From NCBI RefSeq assembly GCF_964204645.1, contig NC_134033.1:15688155-15752154 (forward strand): a stretch of DNA of 64,000 nt. The letters run 5' to 3'. Below the pieces are notes generated by a model. The model was not told where the DNA came from. It did not search any database and worked only from the letters and a program-made list of their open reading frames with translations. Shown piece by piece: positions 10,988-22,295 of this stretch. The stretch is from Tubulanus polymorphus (Eukaryota; Nemertea; Palaeonemertea; Tubulaniformes; Tubulanidae). Position 1 is the first letter of the stretch. Each line of letters starts with the position of its first letter. The translations under genes were made by a program, and so were the position numbers.

Positions 10988-13900
10988 ATGGCGACTCGAC
11001 TTTCTCAGTCTTCCGTCAGCAGTAACGCGGTTTATATCACCGAAGTAGACACGATTCTGAGAGCCATATCGAACAACGGTAAACGATGGTTGTACACGAC
11101 TTATTTCGCGTTATGCGCGGCTTACTGCTTTCCGTGCGCCTGGCACATGTTCGCGATCACTTTCGTCGGTAAGTGTCGACGTCTTTGAGAAGGTAAACGA
11201 TTTATCTATTAAACGACGATTAAAAGAAAACTTACTAAAACCAATTCGAAAATCTAATCAAAATTTGAATACAGACCTCATAAGGAGCTGTGAGAGCCGT
11301 GTTAACTTGAATGAACTGCGTGTTAACCTTCAGAAGTTTGATCGATTTGTTTAAAACCACACGAACTGTCATTGCATAGCTTCACCAGTAGTTTTTCCGT
11401 TTAGTATTGTGGGTCGGTCCACTTTCCGTTTGGACACGGCTGAAGTGGTCCATCGAGACTATAATCGACTTGAAATAAGGATTTTCCCTCTTAATACTTC
11501 ATTGATAGATTTCCTTTTAATTTGCCTTGATTTGGTGTCCCTTACGAACCCACCGTTACACCTGCCGCGATCGAAACAGTGCAGGTTTCATTTTCAAATC
11601 GGGAATCGAAGTACAGACATAGTTGTGTGGATCGGCAGTCGAATTTACTGAATTATTTCTATCGAATTACATAATTGGAAATTTCGGTTCCGGTTCATTC
11701 AAACTATCATACAAGCAGCCTGAGCCGACAAGCGCCTGATCAGTCCATTATTTCTTTTCACGATGTTTACTCGAAAGTCATCAAACATTTTCTAGATCAT
11801 TGTCGTAAAAATAGTTGTCATTTTTCAAGTCTACTGGAATATTGCCATCAGTTTGCATTTTATTTATAAGCTTACGTATATACAACCATGAACTCTACTC
11901 GAGTCCAAAAAAAAAAACAACTTGAAATACAGTATCGTCACAATCGACGGTTTCCCTCTGTTGAGTGATAAGAATCTAAATATGTTATGATTTTTTTATC
12001 TAATTTTTTTTCAAATCAGGTGGACTGCCCGATGACTATCACTGTCGAGTGGGCGCCAATCAATCGATACCTCAGATTTATAAAGACGGTAAATGGACGA
12101 ATGATAAATGTCGTATGTACAAGAATGAATCTAGTGGTGATAATCAGACGATACCGTGTAATAATGGATGGGTTTATTATACCGATTACCAAAGCACCAT
12201 CGTAACTGAGGTAATTAACATGATCATCGTATCTTAACTTAATTGAAGTCCCCGATACAGTCTCTGGTGATAAAAGGACCCAAGACCCTATGACTTTTTT
12301 AATACTTAATTCAGGAGACCAATAGTTAAAACATTTGAAAGGTCGAGAATGATATCTTGATTTTGAATTTGTGAAAACTTTATAGCATTGATTTCATCGT
12401 GTCTGTGATTTTGAAGAGTTTCCACTGATTGTGGTGAGTCTTGCGACCGTTGGATAAAAATCTGCTAATCCCACAAATTTTATAATGGCTAGTCCTAAAC
12501 CAGTAATAAGCAATTAGCAATTAGCAAATTAGTATGACAAAGGGACTGGATGAGCTGATAAGACCAGTGTAAAAGGTCTCCTCCATTGATATGGCCGAAG
12601 AAACATCATTTTTCACAATTCTTTTTATAACTGTATCTAGAATTTGTTTCTTTTTTTCTGATTGCAGTGGGATCTGGTGTGTGACAGGGACTATCTACCT
12701 CAAATGGCGCAGACTATTTTTGTCGTCGGTACTTTGATCGGAGCCGGGAGTCTGTCGCCGTTAGCCGATTGGTTGGGACGCAAAAAGGTCCACATCGGTT
12801 CACAGATGGCGATGGCGATTGTGGGAATAATAACAATATCTTCTACTAATTACGTCATGTTTGCCGTAATGCGAGTCATAACAGGTGCACTTCAACAGGT
12901 ACGATCGTCCGAACTGGTGCGTGCAGCTTCTGCTGCAAGAAAACCTTTCTGATCAGTTTTAAAATCTGCAATTGCAAATAAATCCCTGTCATTTCTTTGT
13001 TACGTATATATAGGACAAGTTGTATAACCACTGGCCAAGTGGACTGGTTGTAGAAAGCAAGCGTGCTAGCTAACCAGTAGACCAATAGAAGCATAGTCCA
13101 CTTGTCCACAGTGGTTATAGAGCTTATCCTATATTCCCAACATCTTCGTTAGTTTTTCAATCTACCTCTAGTATTTCTTCTTATTTCCAGGGAGTGGTAC
13201 TATCCACTACTGTCCTGTTATTCGAGTTGTTCCCGGCGGAAAAAAGGGCTCATGCTAACTTGAGTACTTGGTTACTTTGGTCGCTCGGTATCATCTCTCT
13301 GGCCACGTTCGGTTACTTCGTACGGAATTGGAAATATCTCCAGTTGCTGATTTCCGTTCCGGCGTTTCTAGACCTAATCGGTATCTGGTTCTTCCCGGAG
13401 TCCATACCGTGGTTGATCGCGCACGGAGAAATCGACGAAGCTCAAAAGACAATCGACAAAGCCGTCGAAAAAGCGAGAGTTAAAATTCCGATTCCCGGTT
13501 CGCTTCTAGATTTGGACGTCCTAGAGAAACCCGGTTTGAGAAAGTCGTCAGATACAGTGCGACACAGTTCAACAGATGATCCGCCGGTATTTAACATTAA
13601 GAAATTTCTTGCTACACACGTCATCACACAAATCATCTTAATAATAGAAATCTGGTTCCACATTTAAAATTACCGGATCCAGATTCAAATAAGACGCTAA
13701 CAACTGTAGGACTGGGTACAAAGTCAAATTAAGTCCACACAACCGTGGAACTGGGTTCACAGTCGAAGTAAACCTTCACAGAACTGAATCCAGAGTCAAA
13801 TTAAAACCACTAAACTCTGGGACTGGGTCTAGAATAAAATACTGAAGAATTTGTTAAAATTTCAGGCACAACCGACTGAAGAAAAGCGCGAAACTTTGTG

Positions 13901-15067
13901 GGACGTGATGAAACATCCTCGTTTACGTTGGTATTCGTTGATCATGTGTCTAATGTGGTAAGTTCTTAAAACTATTCCCCCTAAAGACTTAATCTAATCG
14001 ACTGAAAAACTGGCACTAGAATTATTCCGTCCATCTTTAAAGGTTCAACTCTTCGATGGCTTATTACGGAATTTCACTGAGCGCCACGTCTTTGGTCGGC
14101 AACAGATATTTGAATTTCGGTCTGGTCGGAGTGATGGAAATTCCAAGTTACATATTCACCGTTACAACAGCACCGAGGTGAAATAATCAATCAACAAAAA
14201 AACCTAGTCCTTTTCATTTCTTGTTTTTTTTTCATTCCGCGAAAACGCAATTTTTTCTTGTGTAGAATTGGTCGTCGTATTCCGTCATGTATTTCGCAAG
14301 TAGGTGGTGGAATCGCACTTATTATTGTGCCCTTCATACCAAAAACACTCGGTAAAAGTTTTAGTCACCTTTCTATTCCGCTCATAAAGCAATGAATCCT
14401 TTGAGTTTTCCTTTATCTTTTGTTCTCTGTATCTCCTTTACGCGTAGCTGATGGGACGAGTTTGGCTCCTCTGATTGTTACTGTTACTATGGTCGGCATG
14501 TTTTTCGAGGCATCGGCATTTGCACTGGCATTTCTTTACGGACAAGAGATTTATCCGACCAGCACCAGGTTAACAATTAGTTTCATTGCTAGATGAAGGT
14601 AGCACCAACGAGTTCTTTGTTAAAGAGAATACCTTTATGTGAACATTGTACGTTTCATTTTTCCAGAAATAGTGGTATGGGTTTATCCTCCGTGTGGGCC
14701 AGAATTGGAGGAATGTTGGCGCCGTTTGCGGGATATATGGTATGTAATATTTGAAAAAAAGCATTCGTCACTGGTGTAAAATGTGCCAATTTGTTGATTA
14801 AGTATTTAATTTCTGTTGTAGGTGACTAAGATCTACTGGTTTCCGGGAGTATTTCTAGGCTCTATATCTATAATCATCGGTCTACTGGTATTATACCTTC
14901 CTGAACCGCTTGGACGTCCAATACCGCAGAAAATCGCCGACATGGATTCCTGGACGCGTCAACGATATCGACCGCCAACAGACGACAACATGGCCGACGA
15001 GCAACTTCCGGCGTTACCGGAAGTACAAGAACACGAAGCAGATGGTCGAACTAACTTCGTTATTTAG
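10988..15067 (+). CDS. SLC22-type transporter C
   Basis: Complete 10-exon gene: 10988-11168, 12020-12210, 12668-12898, 13191-13586, 13866-13957, 14043-14177, 14266-14351, 14448-14568, 14667-14739, 14822-15067; 583 aa. The N-terminus MATRLSQSSVSSNAVYITEV defines the C/D first-exon type. WDLVCDRDYL and GSLSPLADWLGRK are present in exon 3. Exon 4 (GVVLSTTVLLFELFPAEKRA) is the shortest complete version (132 codons) and ends DDPP at the donor CCG|GTATTT, followed by AQPTEEKRE in exon 5. The helix 8-9 junction reads TTAPRIGRRIP, and exon 9 has SVWARIGGMLAPF. The C-terminus is TNFVI. Intron 3 carries a long foldback (13007-13130). Confidence 0.92.
11169..12019. other. Intron 1 of gene C
   Basis: An 851-bp intron. 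I see no conserved exon, RNA gene or clear repeat in it. Short open frames here have no recognisable similarity. Confidence 0.5.
13007..13130. repeat. Foldback element in intron 3 of gene C
   Basis: Arms TATAGGACAAGTTGTATAAC...AGTGGACT and its complement AGTCCACTTG...GTTATAGAGCTTATCCTA pair over about 37 bases around a ~50-base loop. The same intron in gene D is only 75 bp and lacks it, so it is a private insertion. Confidence 0.75.
13680..13830. repeat. Imperfect repeat of GTGGAACTGGGT units, intron 4 of C
   Basis: Three to four imperfect units of roughly 40 bp (ACTGGGTACAAAGTCAAATT and variants). It corresponds to the larger array in intron 4 of gene D at 20100-20385. Confidence 0.6.
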
Positions 15068-15524
15068 TCTAGGCTCCAGTGTCATGTATCGTAGCTCGCA
15101 GCTACCATATCTTACCATCAGCTACCAGTCTGCGTCGTATAGCTGCCAACTACCAACCAGCTGCCAATTCCTCGTTACCCTTTGAGCAATCATTTGACGA
15201 CCATTCCAGTAAAATTGATTGGTCAACAATTTAGAAATAGAAGACGCGACGTTTCGGACACTCATTAAGAAATCATCGTCAGCATCAAAAGAATTTAGTA
15301 TGAAAAGCATATTTAAAAAAAGGAAAAATTGATTCGTTGTTTTGAAAATTATTCAACTAAAAATGAAAAATTCAAAGATTTGTGAAAAAAAGAATTTCAA
15401 TTGTCTGAAGTTTTATACTTTATGCAGTTGAAAAAATTCAACGCTGTGATTTACTTTTACCAATCGTCAACCGGTAAAATACGGATTAACGTTGTATGAA
15501 GGGAATCAATTTTGAAATCGACAG
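15068..15524. other. 3' flank of gene C and of the - strand GPCR
   Basis: Convergent ends of gene C (+) and the GPCR (-). It contains the motif GACGTTTCGGACACTCATTA, then ATCATCGTCAG, resembling inner parts of the foldback at 38970-39150. No gene is seen. Confidence 0.5.
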
Positions 15525-16472
15525 TTATTCGACAGAATTTCTACAGCGGATTTTCATACAGAAATATTCACGTATTTCTCGCCCCAGTAAAAGGTATATG
15601 TAGAAATTCACCACGAAATTACAAACCAGGAATTGTGTGAAAATCTCGAGTAGAAATTCTCTCTGTTCCGGTGAGATTGGTAAAAATACAATAATAGTCG
15701 TTGGAAGTGTGAATAGCGCAAATGCGAATGAAACTGTTACGAGCATTATTGTTATACGTTTTGATTTTGTAATTTTCTGATCGGACGAAACCATTTTAGA
15801 ACTTCTGAATAACTGAACTATTATAACAGAATTTGATGTTATGATCAAAGTTAACGGTATGATGTTAAAGTGGATGACAGATATGTAGAAAACTGTTATT
15901 TGGTCGACCAACCGGGCGAAACACCCGGAAATCTGGTCAGTAAAATGCAGCGACAAAGCAGGGCTGAGGTATAGAACTAGTAAATTTACTGCAGTGATTA
16001 TCAATATTGCAAATCTAGCGAATCTCGGTGTACATATCAAACGAGATGAGAACGGGAAAAGTACAATTGCAGCACGTTCTAAAGTTATGGCTACTATAAA
16101 CCACGCACTATTGTTGCTCACAAGTATCATTACAGATTCATAGATTTGACAACTAATCAGCGATTTCATGATGAATATAGGACCGTCTTTAACGTGGAAA
16201 AGAACAAACTGTAAAACAGGTATCAGCGTATAATTGACGCAATAAATAGAGTCACTAAGGGACAAAGCGATCAGATAGTTAGCGTAAGATAAACCGCGGA
16301 ATCTGCGACTTATCATTATCAGGAAAGTAGCCGAATTTCCAAACGTTCCTAACAGGAACACGATATGCAGAATGACCAATGCCACTGTACGGCGGATTCC
16401 AGACTTGTTCACCACCGACATGATGACGATATAACTGTAAGGTCGACTGATTTGCGTCTGAGTTGAATTCAT
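15525..16472 (-). CDS. Rhodopsin-like GPCR, intronless
   Basis: Single-exon 315-aa seven-helix receptor (class A, peptide-receptor-like; ligand unknown). TM1 is near residues 30-54 with GN at 45-46, and TM2 has LSLSD (70-74). Cys108 and Cys184 could form the conserved TM3-ECL2 disulfide. The DRY position reads ERA (132-134) and the TM7 motif is VNFYIY instead of NPxxY. An N-terminal NST sequon is present. The first ATG gives MNSTQTQISR. It lies between SLC22 genes C and D in opposite orientation, and a decayed relative sits upstream at 16.9-17.7 kb. Class A membership is clear from the helix pattern; the subfamily is not. Confidence 0.88.
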   Translation of the reverse strand: MNSTQTQISRPYSYIVIMSVVNKSGIRRTVALVILHIVFLLGTFGNSATFLIMISRRFRGLSYANYLIALSLSDSIYCVNYTLIPVLQFVLFHVKDGPIFIMKSLISCQIYESVMILVSNNSAWFIVAITLERAAIVLFPFSSRLICTPRFARFAILIITAVNLLVLYLSPALSLHFTDQISGCFARLVDQITVFYISVIHFNIIPLTLIITSNSVIIVQLFRSSKMVSSDQKITKSKRITIMLVTVSFAFALFTLPTTIIVFLPISPEQREFLLEIFTQFLVCNFVVNFYIYLLLGREIREYFCMKIRCRNSVE

Positions 16473-16888
16473 GATTCATAACAATCAACTGTTGAAGAGA
16501 CTGACTGTATGAATAGACTGACACGAAATAAAGCCATGTCTAATTTATTGGAACGTTTGCAACAAAGAGAAAATGCGTAGAAATCTAACACAATTTACTC
16601 ATATTTTGTTGAAGTTTGTTACTGTGTAAAATTTGTATGTAACTAAATTAAATATCAACATTCGTTGTACAAGAATTCATTGTAAATGATGAAATCGTAG
16701 TGAAATATCTGAACTGGTTGGAAATTGTAAGCGCACGTTCTGAGTGAGGTCAGAACTATATCACAATTCCTATCTATACGTGGGACGCAATCACACCCGA
16801 ACCACCGTGCCGGAGGTCCCGAGTTCGAACCCAGTAAATACGTACACGAATTTCTCGTCCTAGTCAGTGAAAGATATAGTCGAAAGTA
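16473..16888. repeat. GPCR upstream region with tRNA-like SINE remnant
   Basis: AT-rich 5' flank of the GPCR. At about 16770-16850, ACCGTGCCGGAGGTCCCGAG followed by the B-box GAGTTCGAACCC looks like the body of a tRNA-derived SINE; no full cloverleaf can be drawn. Confidence 0.45.
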
Positions 16889-17745
16889 ACCACAGTTTCA
16901 AAACATGGAATTGATCGATTAAGATATTATATAGAAATTCTCTTTGTTCCGGAAAGATTTGTAAAAATGTAGAGATAGTTGATGGAAGATTAAACATAGT
17001 ATAATACATGTATATGCGAGTGTAACTGTTACAGGCGTTTTGATTTTGTAGTGTTCTGATAAACCCATTTTCGAACCTCCGAATAACCGAATTATTATAA
17101 CAGCATTGGATACTGTGATCAAAGATGATGGTATAAATGTAAGGTATACCTGTCGACTATGGTTTAAAGTATCATTTGGTCAGGTGGTTCATGGTAACAT
17201 CCGAAATATTGGTCGGTAAAAAGTACCGAAATACTAGGTGTAGGATATGGAAAAAGTGGATTTACTGAAATATAGAATATAGAATATTTTAGTGCTCACA
17301 AAAGTACTTTTGCTTAGAGCAAAAAGACAATACAAAATGAATGTCAATACAATACAATATCAATACAATATCAGGACAATATCAGAAGCAATGTATTATG
17401 TTGTATTTTGGATAGGTGATAGGTGATAGCCAAGGCTAATATGTATCCAAAATTACACTACACAGTTAATGTGCGACAAAAATAATACAGCAATGTTATT
17501 CAAAATGTATGAGGCCTCTTCGTATAAATAAGGCAAGCTTTCGGAGTTTTACATCTGATGATCTGAATAGGTCTACAAATTTATGTAATTGTGGGTTATC
17601 CACAAAGTACGAGCTAAAAAGGTCTCGACGGAAATTGGCAAAAAACGGACACAAAGAGAAATGTATGTAAAAAACTGCAGTAACTAAGCTATAGCAAATC
17701 TCGGTGTACATGACAAAACGAAATGCGAACGGGAAAAGCACGTTT
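16889..17745 (-). pseudogene. Decayed paralogue of the adjacent GPCR
   Basis: Read on the - strand, three blocks align in order with the intact receptor. 17741-17640 reads MLFPFAFRFVMYTEI, matching VLFPFSSRLICTPRF. 17266-17170 reads VLFTDQYFGCYHEPPDQM, matching SLHFTDQISGCFARLVDQI. 17120-17040 reads NAVIIIRLFGGSKMGLSEHY, matching NSVIIVQLFRSSKMVSSDQK. Frames differ between blocks, and an AT-rich insertion with ACAATATC repeats (about 17330-17400) separates the first two. TM1-3 and TM7 are not recognised. Confidence 0.75.
17330..17400. repeat. AATACAATATC simple repeat
   Basis: Tandem CAATAC / CAATATCA units within the GPCR pseudogene. Confidence 0.7.
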
Positions 17746-17952
17746 GATAATCAAACTAATAGTCTACTTGGCCGTTGCGTTTTCTTCAATCGCTGATTGA
17801 TAGTAGATTTCAGCAAGCGGCCACTTATGGGTTGACATGTCAGGTTCACGCACGTTTTTCGTAATCAGTTCGACCTTATTATCTCATGATCACAGTCGTC
17901 GTCTTGTATATCGATCGTGTCGGTGATCCGGCGAGGGTTAGAGATCGCGATA

Positions 17953-20900
17953 ATGGCCACTCGGGTCTCTCAGTCATCCGTCAGTAGTAACGCGGTTTAT
18001 ATCACTGAAGTAGACACGATTCTGAGAGCCATATCGAACAACGGTAAACGATGGTTGTACACGACTTATTTCGCGTTATGCGCGGCTCTCAGCTTCCCGT
18101 GCGCCTGGCACATGTTCGCGATCACTTTCGTCGGTAAGTGTCGGATGAAAAAATACTAAAAACTATTTGAAAATCTTATTTCATCAAAATCTAGATACTG
18201 ACTTTATAAGGATTTGTAAAGAAATCGTGGTAAATTCAATTGACGTGAGGAATTAACTTAATTTGTTTTAAGAAAATATCAAGCTTTTGCTACTAGAGCA
18301 CATAGTTGCTTCATCAGTTAAGTCAAGAACTCATTTGCCTGATAAAGCGGCAATGCACTAGTAGCGAAAGCTTGTATGCCTAGGAATATTACATCAGTAT
18401 TCGTGAACATGACTATCAGGATAAAGTCAAAACGTCGAATAAACTACTATAGCTAAAGGAAGGTAACCTTTTCGGACTTAAAGTCTTTCTATTCTAGTAT
18501 TGTGGGTATTTACCGTAGTGTCGTTTCAACGCGCACTCCGGGTGTTCCTCCATCAAGACCAAACTAATTGCAAATGATTTAAAGTTAAATCTAAATATCG
18601 AAGGTGTTGTCAGTTTTCGAGTTCACTTGGAATATTGCTATCAATAAGTCAATTTTACATTCATAAACGTAAGCACACAACTTTGTCCTCTAAAAGAGTC
18701 CAACGAACAACTCGGCAAACAAAAGGTCAACCCCAGTATTATCGTAAAGTTTGAAATATACTATCGTCGCAACAGGTGGACTGCCCGATGACTATCACTG
18801 TCGAGTGGGCGCCAATCAATCGATACCTCAGATTTATAAAGATGGTAAATGGACGAATGATAAATGTAGTATGTACAAGAATGAATCTAGTGGTGATAAT
18901 CAGACGATACCGTGTAATAATGGATTGGTTTATTATACCGATTATCAAAGCACCATCGTTACTGAGGTAATTAACATAATCATCTTATCGTAACTTTATT
19001 GAATTCCCCTACAGGCTGGTCATTATTTACCCCATGCTTTTGTGCTGATCAGACTAGTGTAAAATGTCTCCTCCATTAAAATAGTCACAGCAACAACATC
19101 TCTCACAATTTTTGATAAGTGTTTCTACAATTTTGCTTCTAACTTTCTGATTGCAGTGGGATCTGGTGTGTGACAGGGACTATTTACCTCAAATGGCACA
19201 GACTATTTTTGTCGTCGGTACTTTGATCGGAGCCGGAAGTCTGTCGCCGTTAGCCGATTGGTTGGGACGCAAAAAGGTGCACATCGGTTCACAGATAGCG
19301 ATGGCGATTGTGGGAATTATAACAATATTTTCTCCTAATTACGTCATGTTTGCCGTAATGCGAGTTATAACAGGTGCACTTCAACAGGTACGATCATCCG
19401 AACTGGTGCATACAGCTTCTGCTGCAAGAAAATCTAACTCACCTATTTCTTCTCATTTCCAGGGAGTGGTTCTATCCACTAGTGTCCTGTTGTTCGAATT
19501 GTTCCCGGCTGAAAAAAGGGCTCATTCGAACCTGAGTACTTGGTTATTTTGGTCACTCGGTATCATTTCTCTGGCCACGTTCGGTTACTTCGTACGGAAT
19601 TGGAGATATTTGCAGTTGCTGATTTCAATTCCTGCATTTCTGGACCTATTCGGTATCTGGTTCTTCCCGGAGTCCATTCCGTGGTTGATCGCGCACGGAG
19701 AAATCGACGAAGCTCAAAAGACAATCGACAAAGCCGTGAAAGGAGCGAAAATAAAAATCCCGATCCCCGGTTCGCTTCTAGAGTTGGAAGTACCGGAGAA
19801 ACCAAGTTTGAGAAAGTTGAGTCATGAATTGAAAAGGAAGTTGTCAGATTCGGTGCGGCACAGTTCAACAGAGGATCCACCGGTATTTAACAAAAAAACC
19901 TCCCTTGCTACAACTCAACTAATGCAGTGGAACCTCAATACATCGAACTCAATACGAAACCTTATAATATGCGCGTCAACCGATAGTTCGTTATATCCAA
20001 AATGAAATTAGTTAGATTTTCAAACTTGGGACGAAATTCTTGTTATACCCGATGAATCGCTATATCCGAGTTCGTTACGACGGGGTACCACTGTGGTAGT
20101 AGAATCTAGTTCCACATTTGAACTTAGTGGATCCAAAGTAAAATTAAACCCACACAACAGTGGAACTGGATCCAGAGTCAAATAAAACTCACACAACTGT
20201 GGAGCTGGATTCAGAGTCAAATTAAACCCGTACAACAGTGGAACTGGATCCAGAGTCAAATAAAAGTCACACAACTGTGGAGCTGGATTCAGAGTCAAAT
20301 TAAACCCGCACAACAGTGGAACTGGATCCACAGTCAAATAAACCTCACACAAACTGTGGAACTGGATTCAGAGTCAAATTAAGGAATTCGTTGATATTTT
20401 CAGGCACCGCAACCTGAGGAAAAACAAGAATCGTTGTGGGACGTGATGAAACATCCTCGTTTACGTTGGTATTCGTTGATCATGTGTCTAATGTGGTAAG
20501 TTCCTAAAACTATTCCCCCTAAAGACTTAATCTATTCGACTGAAAAACTGGCACTAGAATAATTCCGTCCATCTTTAAAGGTTCAACTCTTCGATGGCTT
20601 ATTACGGAATTTCACTGAGCGCCACGTCTTTGGTCGGCAACAGATATTTGAATTTCGGTCTGGTCGGAGTGATGGAAATTCCAAGTTACATATTCACCGT
20701 TACAACAGCACCGAGGTGAAATAATAAATCAACAAAAAACCTAGTCCTTTTCATTTCTTGTTTTTTTCATGCCGCGAAAATGTAATTTTTTCTTGTGTAG
20801 AATTGGTCGTCGTATTCCGTCATGTATTTCACAAGTAGGTGGTGGAATCGCACTTATTATTGTGCCCTTCATACCAAAAACACTCGGTAAAGTCTTTTAG

Positions 20901-21631
20901 TAACCTGTCTGTTCAATCCATAAAGCTATAGATCATTTAAAAATCGTATAAACCTTTTCGTTTCCTTTGTGTCTTGTACCGGTAGCTGATGGGACGAGTT
21001 TGGCTCCTCTGATTGTTACTGTTACTATGGTCGGCATGTTTTTCGAGTCATCGGCATTTTCACTGGCATTTCTTTACGGACAAGAGATTTATCCGACCAG
21101 CACCAGGTGTTGTAACAATTTGTTTCATTGCCTAATCGTTACATCCGTTCGTCGATGAAGACAAAAATGCAGCAGCAAAGAGTTATTTGGTCAAAATTAA
21201 AATGTGAACATCGTTTGTTGTTTAATCTTTTTTTCAGAAATAGTGGTATTGGTCTTTCCTCGATGTGGGCGAGGGCTGGAGGAATGTTGGCGCCGTTTGC
21301 GGGATATATGGTATGCAGTATTGGAAAACAAGGCCACTTGTCACTGGTAAATTGTTGACTTTGTTTATACGCGTTTTTATTGCTGTTGTAGGTGACTAAG
21401 ATTTACTGGTTTCCGGGAGTATTTCTAGGCTCTGTATCTATAATCATCGGTCTACTGGTATTGTACCTTCCTGAACCGCTTGGACGTCCAATACCGCAAA
21501 AAATCGCCGACATGGATTCCTGGACGCGTCAACGATATCGACCGCCAACAGACGACAACATGGCCGACGAGCAACTTCCGGCGTTACCGGAAGTGCAAGA
21601 AAATGATGTTCGAAGTAACTTCGATATTTAG
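17953..21631 (+). CDS. SLC22-type transporter D
   Basis: Complete 10-exon gene: 17953-18133, 18776-18966, 19157-19387, 19463-19882, 20404-20495, 20581-20715, 20801-20886, 20986-21106, 21238-21310, 21392-21631; 589 aa. The first exon MATRVSQSSVSSNAVYITEV is of the C type. An upstream in-frame ATG at 17917 exists, but the paralogue alignment starts at 17953. Exon 2 has two private changes (CSMYKN, NNGLVYY). Intron 3 is only 75 bp, a multiple of three, and has no stop in frame, so it could be retained. Exon 4 ends EDPP, with KRKLSD and RHSST in the cytoplasmic loop (possible basophilic kinase sites). Exon 9 reads SMWARAGGM, shared with G. C-terminus SNFDI. Confidence 0.92.
18286..18379. repeat. 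Foldback element, AAGCTTTTGCTACTAG family
   Basis: The ends AAGCTTTTGCTACTAG and CTAGTAGCGAAAGCTT pair as inverted repeats. A second member is at about 58140-58232. Lies in intron 1 of gene D. Confidence 0.75.
20100..20385. repeat. ~40-bp minisatellite in intron 4 of gene D
   Basis: About seven imperfect units built on CAGTGGAACTGGATCCAGAG, then TCAAATTAAACCC, alternating two subtypes (AACAGTGGAACTGG and AACTGTGGAGCTGG). Related single units occur in intron 4 of C and at 34.8-35.0, 44.5 and 51.2 kb. Confidence 0.85.
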
Positions 21632-22295
21632 TGTCACAGCGCCTCTTTTCGTTGTACCTTTCCAGATCAGAACCAAGTAAAGATTCAGCATTCATTGTGT
21701 TCATATTTAGTCCTGGGTCTTATTTTGAATTCGATTCAATTCTTTTATAAATTCGACGACTTAAAACATTTTATGCACCCGCGTTTCAAAACATTCCATT
21801 TATATTTTGATAGAGATTTTATATGAAAACATCTTATTATCACGAATGTATAGGTTTTTTATATATCCGCATATGCAATGTATATGCATCGTGGCAAGTT
21901 CCGAACCAAATTTGTGAGATAGATCGTGGATATTATAAAAGCATATGCTATTATCTAAATCTAGTCATAACTCAGTGGAACTGGGTCCGTCAATGTTGGT
22001 TAACTAATTACTGATTTTTTATTCTACGTATCTCTTTGTACTAATAATCGTCCTAATGATGATTCGAGTTGATGTTCAGCTATCAAAAACATAAAATCAG
22101 GTCATCACAATCGATCCGTGCTATAAACTATTACTGAGTTGTACTTTTTTGTCGTTCATTGAGAGATATGAAAGATCGTTTCGTGGATTGGTCATGGGTC
22201 CGATCCGTTCAAGTGTTATTGATCAACAATAAACGTTCAAATCAGTTTGTCCTGGATTTTCTGCACCGAAACTCATTTGGTCTTTAAAAGCAGTA
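21632..22295. other. Intergenic spacer D-E
   Basis: AT-rich. The last 500 bp align with the spacer E-F, including TCACAATCGATC, ATTACTGAGTTGTA and CAGTTTGTCC just before the first exon, so the promoters of E and F are paralogous. No gene is seen. Confidence 0.6.

Noticed and set aside
19563-19880. Antisense open frame over exon 4 of gene D (similar ones over exon 4 of F and G)
   Set aside because: Mirror of the coding strand's codon bias; not conserved among copies.
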